Shown here in pieces: positions 38,899 through 46,321 of a stretch of 64,000 nucleotides of DNA. The stretch lies in the NCBI RefSeq assembly GCF_030929555.1, contig NZ_JAVFVT010000019.1, positions 62,001 through 126,000 on the forward strand, written 5' to 3'. Under the pieces are notes generated by a model that worked only from the letters and a program-made list of their open reading frames with translations, was not told the origin of the DNA and did no database searches. Position 1 is the stretch's first letter. Every line of letters begins with the position of its first letter. A program made the translations under genes and the position numbers. The stretch is from Paenibacillus sp. LHD-117 (lineage in GTDB: Bacteria; Bacillota; Bacilli; Paenibacillales; Paenibacillaceae).

Positions 38899-39510
38899 TT
38901 ATTCGCAGTGCTGCGCGGATTGATCCGCTTTTAGAGCGAGCTGGGGTTCATAGACGGCTCGCGCGCCTCCGATCAGCTTCGGCCTCGTTACGGCCATGGT
39001 GACATGCGCTTCGCCGATCGAACGAATCGACGGCCTCACAGGCACGGCTACCCGCTTCAGGTGCATCCCGATAAATGTATCTCCGATATCAATGCCCGCA
39101 TGCGCTTGAATCGACTCGACGAGGCACGGCTCGCGGAGCTTGCCGTATGCAAAGGCGGCCATGGAGCCTCCCGCCTTCGGAATCGGCACGGCGTGAACGA
39201 GCTCCAGCCCATACCGCCTTGCAGCCGCTTCCTCCAGAACAAGCGCGCGATTCAGATGTTCGCAGCATTGGTAGACGGGGATAAACGGGATGTCCTTCCT
39301 TACGGCTTCCACCCCGGTGAAGATCGCAGCCGCTGTCTCTACGGCGCCCGCCGTGCCGATCCGCTGGCCCATAACCTCGCTGGTGCTGGCGCCGATGACC
39401 AGCAGTTCGCCTTCGCGAAGGCGGCCGGCTTCGGCAAGCTCGCGCACGATCGTTTCGACGGCGGCCGTCCAAGCTGCCGGATCCGCGTTTTTCCTTTCAT
39501 GAGTGGACAT
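38899..39510 (-). CDS. ywlG: YwlG-type conserved protein (TIGR01440/DUF436)
   Basis: The 203-residue product matches the YwlG family by position and by conserved blocks: [36 protein letters not shown] and the distal [11 protein letters not shown]. The family has no established function. ATG 39510 lies behind GGGGAGGAAG. It lies between rpiB and glyA as in B. subtilis (ywlF-ywlG-glyA), and so falls under the same riboswitch. Confidence 0.93.
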   Translation of the reverse strand: MSTHERKNADPAAWTAAVETIVRELAEAGRLREGELLVIGASTSEVMGQRIGTAGAVETAAAIFTGVEAVRKDIPFIPVYQCCEHLNRALVLEEAAARRYGLELVHAVPIPKAGGSMAAFAYGKLREPCLVESIQAHAGIDIGDTFIGMHLKRVAVPVRPSIRSIGEAHVTMAVTRPKLIGGARAVYEPQLALKADQSAQHCE

Positions 39511-39535
39511 GCGTAGCTTCCTCCCCTAGCCCCGT

Positions 39536-39994
39536 TTAAGGATGCAAGTTAGACTGCTTCTCGATATCCATCACTTTATTGATGCGCCCCAGATGTCTTT
39601 CTCCGCCGGAGAACGGCGTCGACAACCAGATCTTTACGATCTCCTCGGCTACGCCGGGACCGATGACGCGTTCGCCCATCGCGAGCACGTTCGTATCGTT
39701 ATGCTCGCGAGTCGCTTTCGCGGAGAACAGATCATGGACAAGCGCGCAGCGGATGCCCGGGTATTTGTTCGCGGCGATCGACATGCCGATGCCCGTGCCG
39801 CAGATCAGAATGCCGCGGTCGGCTTGGCCCGTTGCGACCTGCTCGCATACCGGCATCGCATAGTCCGGGTAATCGACGGACTGGCTGCAGTCGCAACCTA
39901 CGTCTTGGATCTCATGACCGAGCGACTCGAGCAATGGTACGATAACATCCTTCAAGCGGTAACCCGCATGGTCGGCTCCAATTGCAATCTTCAA
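39536..39994 (-). CDS. rpiB: Ribose-5-phosphate isomerase B
   Basis: RpiB interconverts ribose-5-phosphate and ribulose-5-phosphate, linking the pentose phosphate pathway to PRPP and purine supply. The 152-residue protein begins MKIAIGADHAGYRLKDVIVP and contains the catalytic-cysteine loop GILICGTGIGMSIAANK and HDLFSAKATREHNDTN. I start at TTG 39994, which has AGAGGTG six bases upstream; GTG 40003 would overlap that site. It is the first gene after the ZTP riboswitch. Confidence 0.94.
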   Translation of the reverse strand: MKIAIGADHAGYRLKDVIVPLLESLGHEIQDVGCDCSQSVDYPDYAMPVCEQVATGQADRGILICGTGIGMSIAANKYPGIRCALVHDLFSAKATREHNDTNVLAMGERVIGPGVAEEIVKIWLSTPFSGGERHLGRINKVMDIEKQSNLHP

Positions 39995-40242
39995 TGCAAA
40001 CACCTCTTCTCATGATTTTCCTTGCCTAGATCATTGCGCTTGGCAACTCACCTTATGCTGCTAGTATACCTCTCCCGCGGGAAAACCTCTATCGGCACAA
40101 GCTCCCATACCCAGACCGGCAACCAGCACATGCGGCTTCATCCAAGGTGAAACGGCTGAAGCCGTCCATTGGCGGCGCAGCGCGTTTCATTCCGAGAAAT
40201 ATAAGCCCAGTATAGGTGAAACTTATACTTTCTTATATTTCG

Positions 40243-40288
40243 AAAAAAAGAAAAAGAGCAAGACATGCTTCTCAGCATGCTGCTCTTT
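40243..40288 (-). terminator. Intrinsic terminator serving as ZTP riboswitch expression platform
   Basis: Directly after the aptamer's GCCTGGGC, AAAGAGCA pairs with TGCTCTTT around an inner GCATGC-type stem, followed by a run rich in T (TTCTTTTTTT). Ligand binding would be expected to block this hairpin and allow rpiB-ywlG-glyA expression. Confidence 0.8.
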
Positions 40289-40370
40289 GCCCAGGCGACC
40301 GGCCGTATATTCCGATGCTCCACCGTGGTTACCCACTTCCGTCGCCAGTTACATCGGAAACCGTGTTTGT
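40289..40370 (-). ncRNA. ZTP (pfl) riboswitch aptamer
   Basis: On the minus strand the order is TTCCGATG (P1), AACTGGCGAC, hairpin GTGG-GTAA-CCAC, GTGGAGC, CATCGGAA (P1 closing strand, 8 bp), then GGCCGGTCGCCTGGGCA. The CTGGCG and CGCCTGGGCA blocks are the hallmark conserved elements of the pfl/ZTP class, which senses the purine intermediates ZMP and ZTP and often precedes folate and purine genes such as glyA. It lies behind its own promoter and before a terminator. Confidence 0.9.
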
Positions 40371-40376
40371 ATTTTC

Positions 40377-40405
40377 ATCATAGCGCAAGAACGGTCAGAA
40401 ATCAA
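40377..40405 (-). promoter_or_regulatory. Promoter of the riboswitch transcript
   Basis: The minus strand reads TTGATT, 17 bases, TATGAT. Transcription would begin near 40370, just before the aptamer's first stem. Confidence 0.7.
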
Positions 40406-40421
40406 TCCGGATTTCGCTTCC

Positions 40422-41012
40422 TTAATCGTTCCCCCTGCGGCCGGACAGCTTGTCCAGAAGTCTGCGAACCGCTTCCTCGATCTCCCTGGAGCAGCTCTCG
40501 TACACCGATGACGACCCGCCGAACGGATCGGCGATATCGAAGCTCGGAATCCTCCGCTCCAGCTCGAGCAGCCGAAGTCGCTCCGCGCTTGTCAAGTGCT
40601 GGCCGAGCGCGCCCTTCATCTGCATGTCGGAATACAAGCTCTCCAGCTCTTCTATATTCTTCAGCACGGCAAGATCCGAGTTGGCGAATTCTTTTAACGT
40701 ATACGTTTTGTCTACCGCTCCGGGATGATAATGCAATAAGTCCCGTTTGTGTCCGGAGGTCATCGTCAAAATAAGGTCAGCCCAGCCGACGGCCTCGGCC
40801 GTCAGCGCCCGGGAGGAACCGCCATGCGCGATTTCCCGCCTGCGAAGCGTCTCGAGCGCGTTCGAGGAAATCGGAAGCCCGTCGATCGTGGACACGCCTG
40901 CGGATCTCACGGCTACCGTGATTCCCCTCTTCGCCGCTTGCTCTCGGAGCAGCGCCTCGGCCATCGGCGAACGGCAGGTATTGCCGGTACATACGAACAA
41001 TATTCGTTTCAT
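40422..41012 (-). CDS. ywlE: Low-molecular-weight protein arginine phosphatase
   Basis: The N-terminus MKRILFVCTGNTCRSPMAEA holds the phosphatase P-loop with catalytic Cys8; Thr12 in the loop is the residue that in B. subtilis YwlE selects phosphoarginine over phosphotyrosine. A DPFGGSSSVYE segment carries the general acid Asp. The 196-residue length is larger than the ~150 of B. subtilis YwlE, through an insertion around residues 100-140. YwlE reverses McsB arginine phosphorylation in protein quality control. ATG 41012 follows GAGGAG. Confidence 0.92.
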   Translation of the reverse strand: MKRILFVCTGNTCRSPMAEALLREQAAKRGITVAVRSAGVSTIDGLPISSNALETLRRREIAHGGSSRALTAEAVGWADLILTMTSGHKRDLLHYHPGAVDKTYTLKEFANSDLAVLKNIEELESLYSDMQMKGALGQHLTSAERLRLLELERRIPSFDIADPFGGSSSVYESCSREIEEAVRRLLDKLSGRRGND

Positions 41013-41040
41013 GTCGCGTATCTCCTCTCTTATAGTGCGT

Positions 41041-41252
41041 GTTCAATAAGTCCAGTTTTCAGCACCAAGAAGGTTGAAAGAAGCTAGGAAATGAGGAGCG
41101 GAGCGTAGCTGAAAGCTACGTGAGCACCTGCAATGTTTCCGGAGGAAACATACTTCGAAAGCATACGCTTGTTCCGGCTGAATTCAAGATTCGACGTCGA
41201 ATAAGCTTCATGAGATACATCGTGATCAAAATTGGACTTTATATTACGAACA
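41041..41252 (+). repeat. Dispersed structured repeat, copy 2 (about 212 bp)
   Basis: The left end is GTTCAATAAGTCC; the right end is degenerate (GGACTTT then ATATTACGAAC). It shares long blocks with copies 1 and 3, including GAGGAGCGGAGCGTAG, CTACGTGAGCACC, a TGTTTCC-GGAGGAAACA palindrome and GAAAGCATACGCTTGT. Its right end overlaps the last codons and the stop of mntP. Confidence 0.88.
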
Positions 41253-41799
41253 ATACGCCGAACACGAGCAGGATCGCTCCGCCGAACGCCTCCCCGTATT
41301 CGCCCAGATTGCCGCTCACCTTCCTGCCTAAGAACAAGCCAAGCATCGACATCAGTCCGCCGAGCAGACCGAACAGCATTATCGTCAGCCACAGATCCGC
41401 CGAGAACATGCCGAGCGTTACCCCTACCGAAAACGCGTCGACGCTGACGCTTAGCGCGAGTACGAGCAGGCCCAAAAAAGAGCGGTGGTCGAATGAACGT
41501 ACTTCCTCTCCTTTCAGAGAGCTGTAGATCATATGGCCTCCTAACAAAATCAACAGAATGCCCGCCGCTGTCGAAGCGACCTGTCCGAGCAGCCCGCTGA
41601 CGAGCTGTCCGGTTACAAGCCCTCCGACGGGCATCAACACGTGGAATAGTCCTATCACGAAACCGAGCTTCAAAATATCGCGCAGCCTGATTCCTTTCAG
41701 GCCGATGCCTAGTCCCAGCGAGAAAGCGTCAAAGCCTAACGCCACCGCAATGCAGAGCAGTGTCAATACTTGTCCCGCGTATAAATTCGCATCCCACAC
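41239..41799 (-). CDS. mntP: Putative manganese efflux pump MntP
   Basis: MntP-family proteins export Mn(II). The 186-residue protein has six helices in two homologous halves, each with the conserved acidic motif: GFDAFSLGLGIG in the first and SVSVDAFSVGVTLG in the second. GTG 41799 is preceded by GGGGGAG. The last four residues and the TAA stop fall inside repeat copy 2, so the element may have replaced the original 3' end; overall length is still normal. It lies between tsaC and ywlE as ywlD does in B. subtilis. Confidence 0.92.
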   Translation of the reverse strand: MWDANLYAGQVLTLLCIAVALGFDAFSLGLGIGLKGIRLRDILKLGFVIGLFHVLMPVGGLVTGQLVSGLLGQVASTAAGILLILLGGHMIYSSLKGEEVRSFDHRSFLGLLVLALSVSVDAFSVGVTLGMFSADLWLTIMLFGLLGGLMSMLGLFLGRKVSGNLGEYGEAFGGAILLVFGVLFVI

Positions 41800-41865
41800 T
41801 ACCCATCTCCCCCATGTCCGCTGCGCATTCTCTAACCAACATATGCGGACAAGAGGTCGTTCATA

Positions 41866-42963
41866 CTAAATATTGGATGGGGACAGCTGCAAGATGCGGC
41901 CGCCCGCCGCCTTGGCCATCCGGTTCAGAAGCGCATCGCCTATGCCTCCCGGGGTGGGCGCCTCCGCCCATATGCGCTCAATGCCGGCGGCATCGAATTC
42001 GCGCAGCGCGGCATAAAGCCGCTTTGCCGCTTCCTCCGGATGATCCTCGCCGCCCATGTCGAGTACGAGATCGGCGTCGTACCTTGCGGCGCGCTCGGCG
42101 AAGGCGAGCACTCCCGTCGATAGGCCCGCGGCGCGGCTTTGGCCCACTGCCGATCGAATGGCGTCGGCGACAAGCGCCCGGTCACCCTGCACCAGCGTCA
42201 GCTCGCCGCGGGGCGCGTAATGCGCGTACTTCATGCCGGGAGAACGCGGCGCTGCCCCTTCCCGCAGCTCGGCCTCGTTCACGATATCCGCGTCCGGCAA
42301 TGCGGCTTGCAGCTGCTCCGCTGTTATGCCTCCGGGTCGCAGGATCCGAACGATACGGACGCCATCCAGCTCCACCACCGTTGACTCCAGACCGACGCCC
42401 GTCGCGCCTCCGTCTACGATGCCGCCGATCTTGCCGGACAAATCCTCCAGCACGTGCTCGGCGGTTGTCGGACTCGGCCTGCCCGATCGGTTGGCGCTTG
42501 GCGCGGCCACCGGACAATCCGCTAGCTTCAGCAGCGCAAGCGCTACCGGATGATCCGGCATGCGCACGGCAACGGTCGGCAGCCCCGCCGTTACGAGCGG
42601 CGACAATGCCCCCCGCTTCGAAGGTAAAACAATCGTCAGCGGACCCGGCCAGAACCGCTCCATCAGTACGTCCGCCAGCGGGGAACGGGGCAGCGTCAGC
42701 TCATCCAGCTGCTCCTTGCCGGCGATATGGACGATGAGCGGATTATCCGACGGCCGTCCCTTCGCTTCGAAGATGCCCGCTACCGCGTCGCTGCTCCGCG
42801 CATCCGCGCCGAGCCCGTACACTGTCTCCGTCGGGAAAGCGACGAGCCCGCCGCGCCTAAGCGTATCCGCCGCTTCTCGCAACCGCTCTTCCGAAAGAGC
42901 CGCCGCAGCGCCGGAATGGGACGATGCCGCGTATTCTGCTTTCCAAATCTTTGTATCTGCCAT
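41866..42963 (-). CDS. tsaC: L-threonylcarbamoyladenylate synthase (Sua5/YwlC type)
   Basis: The enzyme makes threonylcarbamoyl-AMP from Thr, bicarbonate and ATP for t6A modification of ANN-decoding tRNAs. The N-terminal YrdC domain shows AADTLRRGGLVAFPTETVYGLGADA, the KGRPSDNPLIVHI motif and SANRSGRPSPTTAEHV; the C-terminal Sua5 domain follows from about residue 230 (PGMKYAHYAPRGELTL). The 365-residue size is that of the two-domain Sua5 form. It lies 66 bp upstream of mntP. Confidence 0.96.
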   Translation of the reverse strand: MADTKIWKAEYAASSHSGAAAALSEERLREAADTLRRGGLVAFPTETVYGLGADARSSDAVAGIFEAKGRPSDNPLIVHIAGKEQLDELTLPRSPLADVLMERFWPGPLTIVLPSKRGALSPLVTAGLPTVAVRMPDHPVALALLKLADCPVAAPSANRSGRPSPTTAEHVLEDLSGKIGGIVDGGATGVGLESTVVELDGVRIVRILRPGGITAEQLQAALPDADIVNEAELREGAAPRSPGMKYAHYAPRGELTLVQGDRALVADAIRSAVGQSRAAGLSTGVLAFAERAARYDADLVLDMGGEDHPEEAAKRLYAALREFDAAGIERIWAEAPTPGGIGDALLNRMAKAAGGRILQLSPSNI

Positions 42964-43045
42964 CGTATGCTCAATCCTTGTAGTGACTTATGTTTGCTGT
43001 TGCTTGTCGTTATTATAACATATCGATCAAGGGTAACGGCTTCAT

Positions 43046-43092
43046 AAAAATAAGGAGGCCTCCCTCGTCCCATCGGACTTCGAGAAACCTCC
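43046..43092 (-). terminator. Probable terminator of spoIIR
   Basis: GGAGGTTTCTCG pairs imperfectly with CGAGGGAGGCCTCC and is followed on the minus strand by TTATTTTTA, 10 bp after the spoIIR stop. Confidence 0.55.
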
Positions 43093-43101
43093 GCGATTGA
43101 A

Positions 43102-43848
43102 TTAGAACAACGATTTGATCCAGTCGAACAGCTTTTGCAGCATTTCCCAGATAAAAAACTTCGCTTTCGGAGCCTCGACTTTCTCCTGTTCTTGCTGTAG
43201 CTCGGCCGCTTCTCCTTGATCCGAGAAGTCGCTGCCGGCCTTCGCCGTCTGAACATCCGAATCCGCAGTCGCGTTAGCCGGTTGGTCGGCCGCCGCGGAC
43301 GCCTCGCCCGTCGCCGCGTCCACGAAGCAAAGCGGAGGGAACAGCACGCACCACCAATTTTGCCCTTTGCCTTCGCCGATGGTAATCAGCAGCGCCTCGT
43401 ATTGGCCCGCCGGATACACCTTGTTGCCGTACATTTTCGTCGGAAAGTCAACCATGCCAAGCTGCGCCGAGGACGTATACGCGAACCCTCTGCTCTTCAG
43501 GACGCCGGCCACGATGCTCTCCAGCTCGGGCATCTTCGATTCGATTGTCTTGCGCGCTTCCTCGATGGTTTGCGGACCCGTCGCCCAGCCGTTCATCGCT
43601 TTGACGACTTCGTCGCGCACGATGCGCTTGACCATTTGGTCGGCGGCGCTGTCGGAATTGGCCAGAATGCGCAGACGGATCGCTTCCGTCGGGATGTCGC
43701 CCGTAGCGACGGCCGCATCCATTTTTTGAGATTCCCAGCTCATGAGGAGTACAATAATAGCCATTATAATAAAACCATACGATTTACGGTAGGGAATGCG
43801 ATAAGGTTTGGCGGAATAATGGTAAGATGTAGAATAATAACGGGACAT
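43102..43848 (-). CDS. spoIIR: Stage II sporulation protein R
   Basis: SpoIIR is the forespore-made signal that activates the SpoIIGA protease across the septum and so triggers pro-sigma-E processing. After one N-terminal membrane helix (GFIIMAIIVLLMSW) the family core appears: IRLRILANSDSAADQMVKRI, LGMVDFPTKMYGNKVYPAGQ and WWCVLFPPLCFVD. A low-complexity acidic linker and a final amphipathic helix follow (248 residues in all). ATG 43848 lies behind GAGGAG. A sigma-F promoter is expected; I see only a GGACATACT box matching its -10, without a good -35. Confidence 0.95.
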   Translation of the reverse strand: MSRYYSTSYHYSAKPYRIPYRKSYGFIIMAIIVLLMSWESQKMDAAVATGDIPTEAIRLRILANSDSAADQMVKRIVRDEVVKAMNGWATGPQTIEEARKTIESKMPELESIVAGVLKSRGFAYTSSAQLGMVDFPTKMYGNKVYPAGQYEALLITIGEGKGQNWWCVLFPPLCFVDAATGEASAAADQPANATADSDVQTAKAGSDFSDQGEAAELQQEQEKVEAPKAKFFIWEMLQKLFDWIKSLF

Positions 43849-44013
43849 GACACAAGCTCCTCTCGCGCACCCGCCGGTGCGTCTGCTTGCGTTCCGGAAC
43901 GTCTCTATCCGTCAGTATGTCCGCCTGAACCATCCTATAAACCTATTACATTCGAAAAATACTAGATTCATGCAGCCGTGCAGATAACCGCAGAAAATAA
44001 GGAGTTGATCCAA

Positions 44014-45033
44014 TTGAAAGAAACGTATACGTTATACCGTCCCTTGCTGCTGACGCTGGCGTACCGGATGCTGGGGTCGCTTAGCGAAGCCGAGGATATC
44101 GTGCAAGATACGCTTGCAGACTATTACATGGCGGACCGCGACGATATCGCCCACGAGAAAGCCTACTTGGTTCGGATGGTCACGAACCGCTGCCTGAACT
44201 TGAAGCAATCGGCGCGCAAGCGAAGGGAAGTTTATGTCGGGGAATGGCTTCCCGAGCCGGCCGTACAATACGCGGGGGCAGCTTTGCCCCAGGGAGACAT
44301 GAACCCGGCAAATGTCGTCGAGCGGCAAGAAAACATCACCTACGTCATGCTGGTCATGCTGGAGCGCTTGTCGGCCGTCGAACGCGCCGTGTTCCTGCTG
44401 CGCGAGACGCTAGACTTCGACTACGGCGAGATCGCGGGCATCGTGCAAAAATCCGAGGCGAATTGCCGCAAAATATTTAGCCGGGCCAAGGAAAAGCTGG
44501 GCGACGTCTCGGCCGGAATGCCTTCGCCGATGGAGGGCGAAGGGACGGTGTCAGATTCGGAAGCCGGCATGGCAGCGGTGCCGGACGAACGCGTCAGCGG
44601 CGCCGGAACGGCGTCCTCGGAGGCGCCCGGCGATACCGCCCGCCAGCGGGCGGAAAAGGCCTGGGCCATCGCCCAGGCGTTCATGCGCGCGGCCGAGACA
44701 GGCAATTCCGCGGCGCTCATCGGCATGCTCGCCGAAGACGCCGTGCTCGTGTCCGACGGCGGCGGCAAGGTGCGCGCCGCCATCTTCCCGATCGTCGGCA
44801 GCGAGCGCATCGCCGCCTTCTTCGAAGGCATCGCGCGCAAGGGTACGCTCGGCGAGACGTTCCTGCCGGCGGTCGTCAGCGGCCAGCCCGGCCTGGTCGC
44901 CATGACGGGCGGCCGCCCGTCGAAGGTACTGACGTTCGGCTGGGATGCCGATGGCAGGCTGTCCCGCATTTTTATTATTTTGAACCCGGATAAACTGGTT
45001 TCTGTCACAAACGGGAGGCCTGCCTTGTCTTAG
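44014..45033 (+). CDS. ECF41-type RNA polymerase sigma factor with SnoaL-like C-terminal domain
   Basis: A 339-residue extracytoplasmic-function sigma factor. Region 2 is RPLLLTLAYRMLGSLSEAED, region 4 is LSAVERAVFLLRETLDFDYG plus the following helix. The ECF41 hallmarks are WLPEP (78-82) between the sigma domains, DGGGK (248-252) and NPDKL in the SnoaL-like C-terminal domain, which regulates activity in cis in this group instead of an anti-sigma factor. An extra ~50-residue flexible linker separates region 4 from the SnoaL domain. I start at TTG 44014 (AAGGAG nine bases upstream). The partner gene at 45088 completes the ECF41 module. Confidence 0.93.
   Translation: MKETYTLYRPLLLTLAYRMLGSLSEAEDIVQDTLADYYMADRDDIAHEKAYLVRMVTNRCLNLKQSARKRREVYVGEWLPEPAVQYAGAALPQGDMNPANVVERQENITYVMLVMLERLSAVERAVFLLRETLDFDYGEIAGIVQKSEANCRKIFSRAKEKLGDVSAGMPSPMEGEGTVSDSEAGMAAVPDERVSGAGTASSEAPGDTARQRAEKAWAIAQAFMRAAETGNSAALIGMLAEDAVLVSDGGGKVRAAIFPIVGSERIAAFFEGIARKGTLGETFLPAVVSGQPGLVAMTGGRPSKVLTFGWDADGRLSRIFIILNPDKLVSVTNGRPALS
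45003..45029 (+). promoter_or_regulatory. Candidate ECF41-dependent promoter inside the end of the sigma gene
   Basis: TGTCACA, 16 bases, TGTC matches the ECF41 target pattern (TGTCACA ... CGTC) except for one base. It overlaps the last codons of the sigma gene and would start transcription ~50 bases before the downstream carboxymuconolactone-decarboxylase gene. Confidence 0.6.
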
Positions 45034-45087
45034 CATGTAGAACCGGTCGATTCGGTCGGCTCTACACAGACAAAGGAGTGAATCGAA

Positions 45088-45525
45088 ATGGAACAAAGAA
45101 TGGCATTGATGGACGTATCCCCGGCGGCTTATGAAGCCATGCTAGGTCTGGAGAAGTTCCTAGCCGGCTCCAGCCTCGACAAGAAGCTCAAAGAGCTCGT
45201 GAAGATCCGCGCCTCCCAAATCAACGGCTGCGCATTCTGTCTGCATATGCACGCGACCGACGCTCGCCGCCTCGGCGAGACGGAGGAACGCATCTACACC
45301 TTAAACGCTTGGCGGGAAACGCCTTACTTCAGCCCGCAGGAGCGCGCGGCGCTTGCCCTGACGGAAGCCGTCACGTTGGTCGCCTCGTCTCATGTGCCGG
45401 ACGACGTCTATGCCGAAGCGGCCCGCCATTTTGACGAAAAGGCGCTCAGCGAGCTGATCATGGCCATCGTCACCATTAACGCGTGGAACCGGATTGCAAT
45501 AACGACCGGAATGATGCCGGCGTAA
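45088..45525 (+). CDS. Carboxymuconolactone decarboxylase/AhpD-family protein
   Basis: This 145-residue protein of the AhpD/CMD fold has the redox or proton-relay motif CAFCLHMH (two cysteines and a histidine) within IRASQINGCAFCLHMHATDA and the segment LALTEAVTLVA typical of the family. Genes of this type are the usual partners and targets of ECF41 sigma factors, probably acting on an unidentified toxic or redox-active compound. ATG 45088 follows AAAGGAG. It lies 54 bp after the sigma gene behind a candidate ECF41 promoter. Confidence 0.9.
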   Translation: MEQRMALMDVSPAAYEAMLGLEKFLAGSSLDKKLKELVKIRASQINGCAFCLHMHATDARRLGETEERIYTLNAWRETPYFSPQERAALALTEAVTLVASSHVPDDVYAEAARHFDEKALSELIMAIVTINAWNRIAITTGMMPA

Positions 45526-45564
45526 CAACGAATTCGATCGTGTTGAAACGATTGGTATACCGAA

Positions 45565-45753
45565 GTGGAATATTCGCATAAGTACTTGAAATCCATGTTC
45601 AATTTTATCGGAGTCAAGAACTACCGGATCATCCGGGCACAAGGGAATGCATTCCTTGATCGGGGTGAAGTCTTGGAAAAAGCTTTCCAAGAAGCCGAAT
45701 CGACGGCCGCTTCCTTGTCTGAAGCCGATCATGCGAGAAGCGGCATGCGCTAA
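45565..45753 (+). pseudogene. C-terminal remnant of an FMN-dependent NADH-azoreductase
   Basis: The 62-codon frame EYSHKYLKSMFNFIGVKNYR continuing IIRAQGNAF matches the last third of AzoR-type flavoproteins (pattern YL...FGFIG......I.A.G). The N-terminal ~140 residues with the flavin site are absent upstream, where only 39 bp separate it from the preceding gene. I regard it as a decayed fragment; recognition rests on a short motif. Confidence 0.6.
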
Positions 45754-45755
45754 AC

Positions 45756-46263
45756 TTACTCTGATAAGGTGCAAAACTTATAACTCATCTTTCGCAGCTC
45801 CAAAATGAGCACAAAAGCAGAGTCGCTTCGGAGGATTGAGTTTTGCGAGTTTCCCTTTCGGCTTTCGGCTGCAGGCACACAACGCGATGAGTAGGGAGCT
45901 CCTGCCATGCAAGTATCCCTGTAGTTGCTGCAAACATACATCATTTCCTGCAGCTTAGCGATCCATTTTGAAGGAATGATGCGATTCTGCATTATTTTTC
46001 ATGCCGAAAGCGCTTTTCAAGGTGTATTGGCAAAAAAATACTGTACAATCGCATCAATCTCCGTTTTTTGAAGCAAAACGGTGACGAATTGATGTAGAAT
46101 CGCAGCATTTCTGGTTCTCGGGACGGTGCCACGGTGCGATGGGGGGGATACCCAGCCCAACCAAGCGTCATCTCCAGCAATGGTTGTCGGCTTACCCCAG
46201 CTCCATTATGGCTTGCTAGCCGATTTCATACTGCGAAAGTTGAGTTATTAATTCTTAGAATTT
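45756..46263. other. Noncoding region with short degenerate repeats
   Basis: About 500 bp without a supported gene. Three copies of a motif like GTAGAATCGCAKCAWT occur at 45978-45990 (inverted), 46043-46059 and 46094-46110, the last two 51 bp apart. Small minus-strand frames exist but lack ribosome sites and recognisable products. Confidence 0.45.
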
Positions 46264-46309
46264 AAAAAATCACTCCTTGCGGCCCATTAACCGCAAGGAG
46301 TGATTTTTT
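46264..46309. terminator. Terminator of prmC
   Basis: A perfect 19-bp stem (AAAAAATCACTCCTTGCGG and its complement) with an 8-base loop ends in a T run on the minus strand, 13 bp after the prmC stop. Confidence 0.9.
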
Positions 46310-46321
46310 TGTTGCCGAACG

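Noticed and set aside
43849..43930. Sigma-F promoter of spoIIR
   Set aside because: A GGACATACT box fits the -10 pattern but no GYATA lies at the right distance, so I mention it only in the gene entry.
45756..46180. Two minus-strand ORFs (78 and 62 residues) downstream of the azoreductase remnant
   Set aside because: No ribosome sites, no recognisable domains, odd composition, and they lie in a region of degenerate short repeats.
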